Assembly: GCF_005954645.2 (NCBI RefSeq)
Contig: NZ_CP040695.2
Coordinates: forward strand, 248,001-312,000
Source of the DNA: Nocardioides sp. S-1144
GTDB lineage: Bacteria > Actinomycetota > Actinomycetes > Propionibacteriales > Nocardioidaceae
Length of the DNA: 64,000 nucleotides
Reading direction: 5' to 3'
Positions 32,432 through 40,514 of the stretch are shown piece by piece. The notes under the pieces were generated by a model. The model was not told where the DNA came from. It ran no database searches and was given only the letters and a program-made list of their open reading frames with translations. The translations under genes were made by a program, and so were the position numbers. How positions within the stretch are numbered: the first letter of the stretch is position 1; each line of letters opens with the position of its first letter.

Positions 32432-34263
32432 CCACCGTGCCCCCCGCGGCGACCACGCAGCCGGAGCCGTGGCCCGAGCACGACCGGCGCCTGGCCGCCG
32501 GCGCGACCAGCCGGGGCGGCCTGCTGGCCGCGTTCAACGGGGCCGGGGTGCTCGAGGCGAGCGACGTCCACGTCGCCTCCCGCGTCGGCGACCTCGGCGG
32601 CGAGGCCGACGAGCGGGTCCTCCTGGCGGTGGCGCTCGCCGTCCGCGGGGTGCGCCACGGCTCGGTCTGCGTCGACCTGACCACCGTCGCCGCGCTGGCC
32701 GAGGAGTCGGTCGGCCTGGCCTGGCCCGCGCCCGGCGCGTGGGCCGAGGCGGTCGCGGCGTCGCCGCTGGTCGCCCAGGGGGTGCTCCGCCACGAGGCGC
32801 CGCTGGTCTACCTCGACCGCTACCACCGCCTCGAGACCCAGGTCTGCGCCGACCTGCTGGCCCGCGTCGACGTCCCCGTGCCCGACGTCAATGAGCCGGC
32901 CCTCGCCGCCGCGCTGGACCGCGTCGCCGGGGCGCACTTCAGCGCGGAGCAGGGCGCCGCCGCCGTACGGGCCGTCCGGCAGTCGACGACCGTCCTCACC
33001 GGCGGGCCCGGCACCGGCAAGACCACGACGGTGGCCCGGCTGCTGGTGCTGCTGGCCGCGCAGCACGCCGTCCGGCACCCCGGCGCCCGGCTCTCGATCG
33101 CGCTGGCCGCGCCCACCGGCAAGGCCGCGACCCGGCTGCAGGAGGCGGTGCTCGGCGAGCTCGCCGGCCTCGACGAGCGCGACCGCGCGCTCGTCGGCAA
33201 CCCCGACGCGCTGACCCTGCACCGGCTGCTGGGCTGGCGTCCCGACAACGCCACCCGGTTCCGCCACGACCGCACCAACCGCCTCAAGTACGACGTCGTC
33301 GTCGTCGACGAGTGCTCGATGGTCGAGCTCACGATGATGGGCCGCCTGCTCGAGGCGGTGCGGCCGCAGTCGCGCCTGGTCCTGGTGGGTGACCCGCACC
33401 AGCTCACGCCGGTCGGCGCCGGCGCGGTGCTCGCCGACGTCGTGCGCGGCTTCGAGGGCGACGCGGGGTCACCGGTCGCCTCCCTCACCCGCAACCACCG
33501 CTCCACCGAGGACATCAAGGCGCTCGCCGAGGCGCTCCGCCTCGGCGACCCCGACGAGGTGCTCGAGGTGCTCCGTCGCGGCGGCGAGCAGGTCGAGCTG
33601 GTCGAGACCGACGGGCTCGAGGCCGCCGGTGCCGCGCTCCACGACGACGCGCTCGCCTCCGCCACGACGGTGCGCGACGCCGCCCTCGTCGGCGACGCCG
33701 AGGCCGCGGTGCGGGCGCTCGACCGGCACCGGCTGCTGTGCGCCCACCGGGAGGGGCCCTACGGGGTCCGCCACTGGAACCGCCAGGTCGAGCGGTGGAT
33801 CACCGACGCCACCGGCCAGCCGATCTACGGCGAGTGGTACCCCGGCCGGCCGATCCTGGTGACCAGCAACGACTACGCGCTCGAGGTCTACAACGGCGAG
33901 ACCGGCGCCGCCGTCCTCGGCCCCGACGGGCGGCTGCGGGCGTGGGTCGCGGGCTCCGAGCGGCTGCGCGACTTCGCGCCCGGCCGGCTCGACGCCGTCG
34001 AGACGATGCACGCGATGACGATCCACAAGAGCCAGGGCAGCCAGGCCGAGCGGGTCACCGTGCTGCTGCCCGACGCGGCGTCGCGGCTGCTGACCCGCGA
34101 GCTCTTCTACACCGCCGTCACCCGTGCCCAGCAGCACGTGCGCGTCGTCGGCTCCGAGGCCGCCGTCCGCGCCGCCGTCCAGCAGCAGGCGCAGCGCGCC
34201 TCCGGCCTCGCCGGCCGGATCCGCGCGGCGAGGGGCGCCGGCACGGTCCCGACCGCGGGCTGA
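32428..34263 (+). CDS. recD: Exodeoxyribonuclease V alpha subunit
   Basis: A 611-aa SF1B helicase that moves 5' to 3' in the RecBCD complex. An N-terminal RecB-contacting domain is followed by Walker A LTGGPGTGKTTTVARL (about 189-204), AAPTGKAATRLQEA, Walker B VVVDECSMVEL, the motif III region LVLVGDPHQLTPVGAGAVL, and C-terminal motifs TIHKSQGSQ and TAVTRAQQHV. The GTG start overlaps the recB stop as GTGA and gives the normal family length; a much longer frame in the same phase upstream lies over recB and is not coding. Confidence 0.95.
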   Translation: MTTVPPAATTQPEPWPEHDRRLAAGATSRGGLLAAFNGAGVLEASDVHVASRVGDLGGEADERVLLAVALAVRGVRHGSVCVDLTTVAALAEESVGLAWPAPGAWAEAVAASPLVAQGVLRHEAPLVYLDRYHRLETQVCADLLARVDVPVPDVNEPALAAALDRVAGAHFSAEQGAAAVRAVRQSTTVLTGGPGTGKTTTVARLLVLLAAQHAVRHPGARLSIALAAPTGKAATRLQEAVLGELAGLDERDRALVGNPDALTLHRLLGWRPDNATRFRHDRTNRLKYDVVVVDECSMVELTMMGRLLEAVRPQSRLVLVGDPHQLTPVGAGAVLADVVRGFEGDAGSPVASLTRNHRSTEDIKALAEALRLGDPDEVLEVLRRGGEQVELVETDGLEAAGAALHDDALASATTVRDAALVGDAEAAVRALDRHRLLCAHREGPYGVRHWNRQVERWITDATGQPIYGEWYPGRPILVTSNDYALEVYNGETGAAVLGPDGRLRAWVAGSERLRDFAPGRLDAVETMHAMTIHKSQGSQAERVTVLLPDAASRLLTRELFYTAVTRAQQHVRVVGSEAAVRAAVQQQAQRASGLAGRIRAARGAGTVPTAG

Positions 34264-34305
34264 CACGCAACGACGCCGAAACGAGTGGCCGTTAGGGTCG
34301 GGCGG

Positions 34306-34917
34306 GTGCCGTACCTGCTGCGTGTCGAGCTGCTCGACGTCCCCGGATCGCTCGGCCGACTGGCGAGCGCGATCGGCGTCGCCGGCGGCGACATCGAGGC
34401 CATCGAGATCGTCGAGAAGCGGCACGACGGCACCGCGGTCGACGACGTCATGCTCGACACCGAGCCCGGCATCATGCCCGACTCGATCGTGTCGGCCTGC
34501 AACGCGATCGACGGGGTCGAGGTGGTGTGGATCAGCCGCTACGTCTCCGGCGGGCTGGTGCTCGACCTCGAGGCCATCGAGGAGCTCACCGCCGACCCCG
34601 TCCAGGCGCTCGACCGGCTGGTCGAGGTGCTCCCGGGCACGTTCCGCGTCGACTGGGCCGCGCGCGTGCACCGCTCCCACGGCGTCCAGCACGCGACCGG
34701 CGCCGCGCCGAGCGACCTCGGGTTCGTCGAGATCGAGCGCGCCGTCCGTCTGGAGATGGACGACGACGCCGACAGCCAGAACCTCTACGCCGGTGCCCGC
34801 CTCGACGGCAACCAGGTCGTCATCGTCGCCCGCCGCGGCGGCCCCGAGTTCCTCGACTCCGAGATCGCCCGCCTGGGCCACCTCACCGGGCTCGCCGCCT
34901 CCATCGCCCGCGGCTGA
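34306..34917 (+). CDS. ACT-domain protein
   Basis: A 203-aa protein. The N-terminal ACT domain (YLLRVELLDVPGSLGRLASAIGVAGGDIEAIEIVE) is the amino-acid-binding fold seen in malic enzymes and other regulated enzymes. The rest (residues 75-203) is a second alpha/beta region without a recognisable catalytic motif. It probably senses a small molecule; the partner is unknown. The GTG at 34306 follows TAGGGT by 7 nt (leaderless); the upstream frame extension is rejected. It is followed by a family A repeat array. Confidence 0.75.
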   Translation: MPYLLRVELLDVPGSLGRLASAIGVAGGDIEAIEIVEKRHDGTAVDDVMLDTEPGIMPDSIVSACNAIDGVEVVWISRYVSGGLVLDLEAIEELTADPVQALDRLVEVLPGTFRVDWAARVHRSHGVQHATGAAPSDLGFVEIERAVRLEMDDDADSQNLYAGARLDGNQVVIVARRGGPEFLDSEIARLGHLTGLAASIARG

Positions 34918-34922
34918 CGTCC

Positions 34923-35029
34923 CGTCGAGTCGGCGCTCGCGCTGAGCGGCAACGCCGACTCGGCGCGTTCCGACTTGACCTTCGCGCCGACTCGGCGCGT
35001 TCCGACTTGACCTGCGCGCCGACTCGGCG
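34923..35029. repeat. Intergenic array of four 13-bp palindromes (family A, copy 2)
   Basis: Copies of CGCCGACTCGGCG start at 34953, 34985 and 35017, preceded by an inverted, slightly degenerate copy at 34923. Steps are 30, 32 and 32 bp, identical to the array at 12619. Spacers share CGACTTGACC. Here the array lies between convergent genes and ends only 6 bp before the nitroreductase stop codon. Confidence 0.85.
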
Positions 35030-35034
35030 GGGGG

Positions 35035-35478
35035 TCAGGTGCGCTCGAGCAGGAAGACCGGGATCTCGCGGTCGGTCTTCTCCTGGTACTCCGCGTAGGG
35101 GGCGTACTGCGCGACGGCCCGCTCCCACCACTCGGCGCGCTCCTCGCCCTCCGCGACCCGGGCGCGGTAGGTGTGCGGCTCCTGGCCGTCCTGCAGGTCG
35201 ACCTCGGGGTGGGCCAGGAAGTTGTGGTACCAGACCGGGTGCGACGGGTCGCCGCCCTTGGAGGCCACCGCGGCGTAGACGCCGTCCTTCTCGACCCGCA
35301 TCACCGGGTTCTTGCGGAGCTTTCCCGAGGCGGCGCCGCGGGAGGTGATCACCACGATCGGCCACTCCGGGTGGTCCGGCAGGGTGTTGGCCTCCCGGCC
35401 GCCGGTGGCCTCGTAGCGCTCCACCTGGTCGCGGACCCACTGGGAGGGGCTGGGCTCGTACTCGCCGTCGAGTGTCAT
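35035..35478 (-). CDS. F420-dependent nitroreductase (Ddn family)
   Basis: A 147-aa split beta-barrel protein of the deazaflavin-dependent nitroreductase family, which uses reduced F420 to reduce quinones or nitro compounds. Family landmarks are TSRGAASGKLRKNPVMRVEKDG, YAAVASKGGDPSHPVWYHNFLAHPEVDLQ and the C-terminal REIPVFLLERT. It lacks a signal sequence. It is divergent from menB by 57 bp; relatives act as menaquinone reductases, so a shared role in quinone redox is a reasonable inference. Confidence 0.88.
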   Translation of the reverse strand: MTLDGEYEPSPSQWVRDQVERYEATGGREANTLPDHPEWPIVVITSRGAASGKLRKNPVMRVEKDGVYAAVASKGGDPSHPVWYHNFLAHPEVDLQDGQEPHTYRARVAEGEERAEWWERAVAQYAPYAEYQEKTDREIPVFLLERT

Positions 35479-35535
35479 GCCGTCCACAACATCACCCCGC
35501 CGGCTCGGATTCCTCACCCGATAGCGTGCGTTGCC

Positions 35536-36453
35536 ATGAGCGCCATCGAGGGTGTGTCCGAGACGTTCGACGCCGACGCCTGGGACGTCGTCCCCGGTTT
35601 CGAGGACCTGACCGACCTGACCTACCACCGGGCGCGCGCGCACGGCACCGTCCGGATCGCCTTCGACCGGCCCGACGTGCTGAACGCCTTCCGCCCGCAC
35701 ACCGTCGACGAGCTGCTGCGCACCCTCGAGCACGCCCGGACGACGTCCGACGTCGGCTGCGTGATCCTCACCGGCAACGGCCCGAGCGCCAAGAACGGCA
35801 AGTGGGCCTTCTGCACCGGTGGCGACCAGCGGATCCGCGGCCGCACCGGCTACCAGTATGCCGAGGGCGAGACGGCCGCGACCGTCGACAAGGCCAAGCT
35901 CGGCAGGCTCCACATCCTGGAGTGCCAGCGGCTGATCCGGTTCATGCCGAAGATCGTCATCTGCGTCGTCCCCGGCTGGACCGCCGGCGGCGGCCACAGC
36001 CTCCACGTGGTCTGCGACCTCACCCTGGCCAGCACCGAGCAGGCGAGGTTCAAGCAGACCGACGCCGACGTCGGCTCCTTCGACGGCGGCTTCGGCTCCG
36101 CCTACCTCGCGCGCCAGGTCGGGCAGAAGTTCGCCCGCGAGATCTTCTTCCTCGGCCAGGAGTACTCCGCCGAGGACGGCGTCCGGATGGGGGCGGTGAA
36201 CCGGGCCGTCCCGCACGCCGAGCTCGAGGCGACGGCGCTGGAGTGGGGGCGCCTGGTCAACGGCAAGTCGCCCACCGCGCAGCGGATGCTCAAGTTCTCC
36301 TTCAACGCCATCGACGACGGCCTGGTCGGCCAGCAGATCTTCGCCGGCGAGACCACCCGCCTGGCCTACATGACCGACGAGGCCGCCGAGGGCCGCGACC
36401 AGTTCCTGGAGAAGCGCGAGCCGGACTGGTCGCCCTACCCCTGGTACTACTGA
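35536..36453 (+). CDS. menB: 1,4-dihydroxy-2-naphthoyl-CoA synthase
   Basis: A 305-aa crotonase-family enzyme that closes the naphthalene ring from succinylbenzoyl-CoA in menaquinone synthesis. Typical MenB segments are RIAFDRPDVLNAFRPHTVDEL, WAFCTGGDQRIRG, VVPGWTAGGGHSLHVVCDLTLAS, QTDADVGSFDGGFGSAYLARQ and the C-terminus ending DWSPYPWYY. The ATG follows TAGCGT by 8 nt. No other men genes are nearby. A perfect 18-nt palindrome directly after the stop codon is a likely terminator. Confidence 0.96.
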   Translation: MSAIEGVSETFDADAWDVVPGFEDLTDLTYHRARAHGTVRIAFDRPDVLNAFRPHTVDELLRTLEHARTTSDVGCVILTGNGPSAKNGKWAFCTGGDQRIRGRTGYQYAEGETAATVDKAKLGRLHILECQRLIRFMPKIVICVVPGWTAGGGHSLHVVCDLTLASTEQARFKQTDADVGSFDGGFGSAYLARQVGQKFAREIFFLGQEYSAEDGVRMGAVNRAVPHAELEATALEWGRLVNGKSPTAQRMLKFSFNAIDDGLVGQQIFAGETTRLAYMTDEAAEGRDQFLEKREPDWSPYPWYY

Positions 36454-36471
36454 CCGACCCCGCGGGGTCGG
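36454..36471. terminator. Palindrome after menB
   Basis: CCGACCCCGCGGGGTCGG is perfectly self-complementary and begins one base after the menB TGA. It is followed by G-rich sequence rather than a T-run. It probably forms the terminator stem for menB. Confidence 0.5.
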
Positions 36472-36516
36472 GGCCGGGTTGGGGGCGCGCTCGGGGGGTG
36501 CTGGTGTACTGGTGCC

Positions 36517-37080
36517 ATGGAGCTCACCGGACCCGAGCGCGGCCCGCACACCCTCAGGGGCTGGCTCCCGTGGATCGCGGTCGGCGTGGTCATGGTCGTG
36601 CTGGCCGGCGTCGCCGTCCTGACCCTGTTCCTCAGTGACGCCAAGAGCGCCGAGGAGGCCGAGAACGTCGACGACGTCGCCGGTCTCGCGGTGGAGGCGG
36701 CCGAGGAGCTCGACATCGGGGCCGGGATCGACCTGCTCTGCGAGGCGCCGATGGACCTCTACCGGCAGACCCTCGAGACCATGATCAACGACGCGCGCGA
36801 GCGCTCGGGCACCGTCGACCCGGCCGTCGACTACGCCGTCAGCGACGTCTCCGACGGCGCGACGGGGTCGTTCGTCGTGGAGGCCTCCAGCAGCGAGGAC
36901 GGCCTGGAGGGCCAGGACCTCGAGGTGCGGGTCTTCGTCGAGGAGCAGGACGGCCGGTCCTGCATCTCCGGGATCGGCGACGTCGACGACGAGGAGGAGC
37001 AGATCCGCATCTCCGGCGGCGGCTACTCCGGCGCCCGGCCGCCGTCGCCCGCGCCGTCCGCGACCTCCCCGACGGAGTGA
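36517..37080 (+). CDS. Membrane-anchored protein of unknown function
   Basis: A 187-aa protein with a cytoplasmic N-terminus, one membrane segment (about residues 16-40, WLPWIAVGVVMVVLAGVAVLTLF) and an acidic external domain with two cysteines. The soluble part (ELDIGAGIDLLCEAPMDLYRQTLETMINDARERSG, then a beta-rich stretch) resembles the small DUF4878/lumazine-type fold often found after a single helix in actinobacteria, but I am not certain of the family. The stop overlaps the next start (GTGA), making it the first gene of a three-gene operon. Confidence 0.65.
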   Translation: MELTGPERGPHTLRGWLPWIAVGVVMVVLAGVAVLTLFLSDAKSAEEAENVDDVAGLAVEAAEELDIGAGIDLLCEAPMDLYRQTLETMINDARERSGTVDPAVDYAVSDVSDGATGSFVVEASSSEDGLEGQDLEVRVFVEEQDGRSCISGIGDVDDEEEQIRISGGGYSGARPPSPAPSATSPTE

Positions 37081-37475
37081 GCGCCGCAGCCTCCTCGACG
37101 CGTCTGCCGGGCCACCTCGTCGGGGGCGCCGTGGTCGCGACCGCGGCTGCCGCCTCCTGGTACGTCGCCCGCGGGGCCGGGGTCGACGGCGTCGGGCTGG
37201 CGCGGTTCCTGCTCGACCACGGCGCGGTCCCGTACGCCGCGGGCCTCGGCTGGGTGCTGGTGGCGCCGGTCGTGCTGGCGCTCGCGCTGCTCGCGCGTCG
37301 CTGGTCGGCCTGGCCGTGGGTGGTCGCGGTCACCGTGCACCTCGCGGTGCTGCTCGCCCTCGCCCTCCGGCTCCGGCACCTCGTGCCCGACGCCGTGGGT
37401 GCGACGCTGGGCGCCCACACGGTGCTCGGCCTCGCGTCGGTCGCCGTCGTCGTCGCCGAGAGGAGCCGCCCGTGA
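37077..37475 (+). CDS. Small integral membrane protein
   Basis: A 132-aa protein with four hydrophobic segments (about residues 13-31, 45-70, 78-100 and 108-127) and short loops. No catalytic motif or family is recognised. The GTG start overlaps the preceding stop (GTGA), and its own stop overlaps the methyltransferase start (GTGA), so translation of all three is coupled. The membrane location suggests a partner of the anchored protein encoded just upstream. Confidence 0.65.
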   Translation: MSAAASSTRLPGHLVGGAVVATAAAASWYVARGAGVDGVGLARFLLDHGAVPYAAGLGWVLVAPVVLALALLARRWSAWPWVVAVTVHLAVLLALALRLRHLVPDAVGATLGAHTVLGLASVAVVVAERSRP

Positions 37476-38140
37476 GTCGCTGGGAGGAGATCGCCCGCGC
37501 CGCGGGGGGCGAGGACTACGGCCGGTGGTACGCCGAGCGGTTCCACCAGATGACCGAGCGCGGCGAGGACGTCCACGGCGAGGCGAGGTTCCTCGCCCGC
37601 CTCGTCCAGCCGCCGGCGTCGGTGCTGGACGCCGGCTGCGGCACGGGCCGGATCGCGGTGCGGCTGGCCGAGCTCGGCCACGACGTCGTCGGCCTCGACG
37701 TCGACCCGGTGATGCTCGCCGAGGCCCGGCTCTCCGCGCCCACGCTGACCTGGCACCTCGCCGACCTGGCCGACTTCGACCTCGGCCGCACCTTCGACGT
37801 CGTGCTCGTGGCCGGCAACACCCTCCCGCTGCTCGAGGACGGCGCGCTCGGCCGGGCGTGCGCGCGGCTCGCCGCGCACCTCGCGCCCGGCGGCCTGCTG
37901 GTCTGCGGTCTCGGCCTCGACGAGGCCCACCTGCCGGAGGGGTGCCCGCCCACGCCGTACGCCGCGATCCGGGCGGCGACGGCCGCAGCCGGGCTGCGCG
38001 AGGTCGGGCGCTGGTCGTCGTGGGCGCGCGACCCGGTCGAGGCCGACCCCGGCTACGCCGTCACGGTGCACACCACGGACACGGGGAACACCAGGCGAGC
38101 GGTGCCGCGGCACGACGCCCGGGACCGTCGCGACGGGTGA
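37472..38140 (+). CDS. Class I SAM-dependent methyltransferase
   Basis: A 222-aa methyltransferase. SAM-binding motif I is VLDAGCGTGRIAVRLAELG, motif II gives VVGLDVDPVMLAEAR, and the post-motifs FDVVLVAGNTLPLL and LAPGGLLVCGL follow. The substrate is unknown. The last 35 residues are less conserved and basic. It is the third gene of the GTGA-coupled trio and lies 26 bp before the sirtuin gene on the same strand. Confidence 0.85.
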   Translation: MSRWEEIARAAGGEDYGRWYAERFHQMTERGEDVHGEARFLARLVQPPASVLDAGCGTGRIAVRLAELGHDVVGLDVDPVMLAEARLSAPTLTWHLADLADFDLGRTFDVVLVAGNTLPLLEDGALGRACARLAAHLAPGGLLVCGLGLDEAHLPEGCPPTPYAAIRAATAAAGLREVGRWSSWARDPVEADPGYAVTVHTTDTGNTRRAVPRHDARDRRDG

Positions 38141-38166
38141 CCGCCCTCACGTGGCAGGCTGGCCCC

Positions 38167-38868
38167 ATGAGGGTCGTGGTGCTGACGGGAGCCGGGATCT
38201 CCGCGGAGAGCGGGGTGCCGACCTTCCGGGACGCCGACGGTCTCTGGGAGGGGCACCGGGTCGAGGACGTCGCGACGCCGGAGGCCTACGAGGCCCAGCC
38301 CTCCGTCGTCCAGGCCTTCTACGACGCCCGCCGGGCCGCCCTGGCCACCGTCGAGCCCAACCCGGCGCACGTCGCCCTGGCCCGGCTCGAGGCCGCGCTG
38401 GGGGACCGGCTCTTCCTCGTCACCCAGAACATCGACGACCTCCACGAGCGGGGCGGCTCCCGGCACGTGCACCACATGCACGGCGAGCTGCGGTCCGCCC
38501 TGTGCCGCGGGTGCGACCACCACGTCCCGTGGACCGAGGACCTCGGCGACTTCCCGCCGTGCCCGGGGTGCGGCGTCGCCGAGCTGCGGCCCGACGTCGT
38601 GTGGTTCGGCGAGGTGCCCTACGGCATGGACCAGATCCAGGTCGCGCTGCAGCGCGCCGACGTCTTCGTCTCCATCGGAACCTCGGGCGCGGTCTACCCC
38701 GCCGCGGGGTTCGTGCAGCTCGCCGGCCGGTACGGCGCCCGTACGATCGAGCTCAACCTCCAGCCGAGCGAGGGCACCGAGTACTTCGACGACGCCCGGC
38801 ACGGCCCGGCCAGCGCGCTGGTGCCGGCCTGGGTTGACGAGGTCCTCGCGAGCCTCGAGCCCGCCTGA
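38167..38868 (+). CDS. cobB: Sir2-family NAD-dependent protein deacylase
   Basis: A 233-aa bacterial sirtuin of the CobB type. NAD-binding motif VVLTGAGISAESGVPTFRDADGLW, catalytic NIDDLHERGG and His in HMHGEL, a zinc site with CRGC and CPGC, then IGTSGAVYPAAGF and ELNLQPSE. It removes acetyl or succinyl groups from lysines, for example on acyl-CoA synthetases. The ATG follows CAGGCT by 6 nt, so it may be transcribed on its own as well as from the upstream operon. Confidence 0.93.
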   Translation: MRVVVLTGAGISAESGVPTFRDADGLWEGHRVEDVATPEAYEAQPSVVQAFYDARRAALATVEPNPAHVALARLEAALGDRLFLVTQNIDDLHERGGSRHVHHMHGELRSALCRGCDHHVPWTEDLGDFPPCPGCGVAELRPDVVWFGEVPYGMDQIQVALQRADVFVSIGTSGAVYPAAGFVQLAGRYGARTIELNLQPSEGTEYFDDARHGPASALVPAWVDEVLASLEPA

Positions 38869-38898
38869 GCCTCGAGCCCGTCCAGGCCGGGCACCGGC

Positions 38899-40434
38899 TC
38901 AGGGACAGGGGTTCGCGCTGCCCTGCTCGACGGTGCCGGCACACGTGCGGCCCTCGCGGAGCCGGGCGCGGAACCAGGCGAGGGTCTCCTCGTCGGGACG
39001 CAGCGCACGGTTGCCGGGCCACAGCAGGTTCTCGTCGTAGTCGTCGCCGCGGTAGAACTCACCGCGGATCAGCGACCCGTCGTGCCGGTAGTACTCGAGG
39101 TAGGTGCTGCGCCCGGAGCGGTACATCGCCCACGTCGGCACGCGTCCCGGGCTGCGCCCGGCCTCCTTGAGGAGGTCCTCGGAGTGCTCGTTCTCGAGCT
39201 CGAAGAAGGTGCCGGGACGGCGCTCGTCGTCGAGCAGCGAGTGGCCGTCGACGAGGTGGTCGGGGGTCAGGCCGAGGAGGTCGTAGACCGTCGGCGCGAC
39301 GTCGATCAGCCCGACCGGGCGGGTGTCGACGACGCCCTTCCCGAACTCCGCCGGCAGCCAGGCCAGCATCGGCACGTCCATCGCCGCGCCGTACGGGTCG
39401 CCCTTGGTCTCCCAGCCGTTCTCGCCGAGGTGGTAGCCGTTGTCGCTGACGAAGAAGATCGCGGTGTCCTCCAGCTCGCCGAGGTCGCGCAGCAGGTCGA
39501 AGGTCCGGCCCATCTCGTCGTCGACGTCGTACATCGACCGGGTCCGCGCCTCGTAGCGGCGCTCGTAGAAGCTGCGCGGTCGCAGCTGCTCCTGGTAGAT
39601 CGGCAGCTTGTCGCTGGTGTCGGGCTCCGGGCGCCAGCGGAACGGCGGCACCGGGCGGTCGCGGTTGGCCTCGGTCGGGATCGGGTCGCGCTGGACGAGT
39701 CTCTGCATGGAGTTGTCGGTGTGCGGGGCCTTGAACGCGGCGTAGGCGTAGAACGGCCGCTCGCCGCCGGCGTGGTCGGCGATGAAGGAGCGGAGGAACC
39801 GCCCGGTGCGGGTGGTGGTGTGGACGCCGTCGGTCTGCACCTCGGGCTGCCGGGTCTCGTCGTTCCACAGCGGGTAGCCGTAGTACTTCGAGCCCTCCCA
39901 GAAGTCGGAGGTGAGGAAACCGCTCGACCGCTCGCCGGACTCGTAGAGCCACGAGCTGGTGCCGTTGAAGTACTTCCCGGTGCCGTAGGTGTCCCACCCG
40001 GCCTCGGTGAGCTGGTGCTGCAGGGTGTCCTCGACCCGGAGCCGCTCGGCGTCGATCTGCCGGGTGACGCCGTTGTTGTGGCCCATCTGGGCGGTCTGCA
40101 GCACCGCCCGCGACGGGCAGCACGCCGGGCTGGTGACGGTGGCGTCCTCGTAGCAGCGGCCCCGGTCGCGCAGCAGCGCGCTCGTGCGGGGCAGGAAGCG
40201 CGGCAGCTCCGCGCACGAGACGTCGCTGGCGTCGTCGACCACCACGACCACGACGTTGCGGTCGGACGCCGGCACCGGCCGCTCGTCGGCACCCGCCGCG
40301 CCGCCGGCCGTGTCCTCACCGGGGTCGAGGGTCGCGGCCCGGAACCGGTCGGCTCCCGCGGGGTGCTCGTGGCTGCACGCCACGGTGCCCAGGAGGGTCA
40401 TCAGCAGCGCGCAGAGGAGCAGCTTCGACTTCAC
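38899..40434 (-). CDS. Secreted lipoprotein sulfatase
   Basis: A 511-aa sulfatase of the alkaline-phosphatase superfamily, anchored by a lipobox-like signal (LLLCALLMTLLGTVAC, Cys20). The active-site signature is SPACCPSRAVLQ, in which Cys105 would be oxidised to formylglycine. Metal ligands are VVVDDASD near the N-terminus and FFVSDNGYHLGENG further on. It hydrolyses a sulfate or phosphonate ester outside the cell; the substrate is unknown. A formylglycine-generating enzyme must be encoded elsewhere. It sits 80 bp downstream of treZ on the same strand but is probably separate. Confidence 0.88.
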   Translation of the reverse strand: MKSKLLLCALLMTLLGTVACSHEHPAGADRFRAATLDPGEDTAGGAAGADERPVPASDRNVVVVVVDDASDVSCAELPRFLPRTSALLRDRGRCYEDATVTSPACCPSRAVLQTAQMGHNNGVTRQIDAERLRVEDTLQHQLTEAGWDTYGTGKYFNGTSSWLYESGERSSGFLTSDFWEGSKYYGYPLWNDETRQPEVQTDGVHTTTRTGRFLRSFIADHAGGERPFYAYAAFKAPHTDNSMQRLVQRDPIPTEANRDRPVPPFRWRPEPDTSDKLPIYQEQLRPRSFYERRYEARTRSMYDVDDEMGRTFDLLRDLGELEDTAIFFVSDNGYHLGENGWETKGDPYGAAMDVPMLAWLPAEFGKGVVDTRPVGLIDVAPTVYDLLGLTPDHLVDGHSLLDDERRPGTFFELENEHSEDLLKEAGRSPGRVPTWAMYRSGRSTYLEYYRHDGSLIRGEFYRGDDYDENLLWPGNRALRPDEETLAWFRARLREGRTCAGTVEQGSANPCP

Positions 40435-40514
40435 GAGGGAGCATCCGATCCGTGCGCGGGAGCGGCCCAGGCTACGGTCCGGGCCGCCCCGACTCCAGTC
40501 GGGCGGAGCGGCAC

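Noticed and set aside
27874..34263. A 2129-residue fusion ending in RecD
   Set aside because: The first 1500 residues are low-complexity Arg/Pro/Ala shadow of recB and recC. The recD start at 32428 with a GTGA overlap gives a normal RecD length.
25647..34263. AdnAB helicase-nuclease instead of RecBCD
   Set aside because: Three genes with RecC, RecB and RecD signatures are present, including a RecD-type SF1B helicase, which AdnAB lacks.
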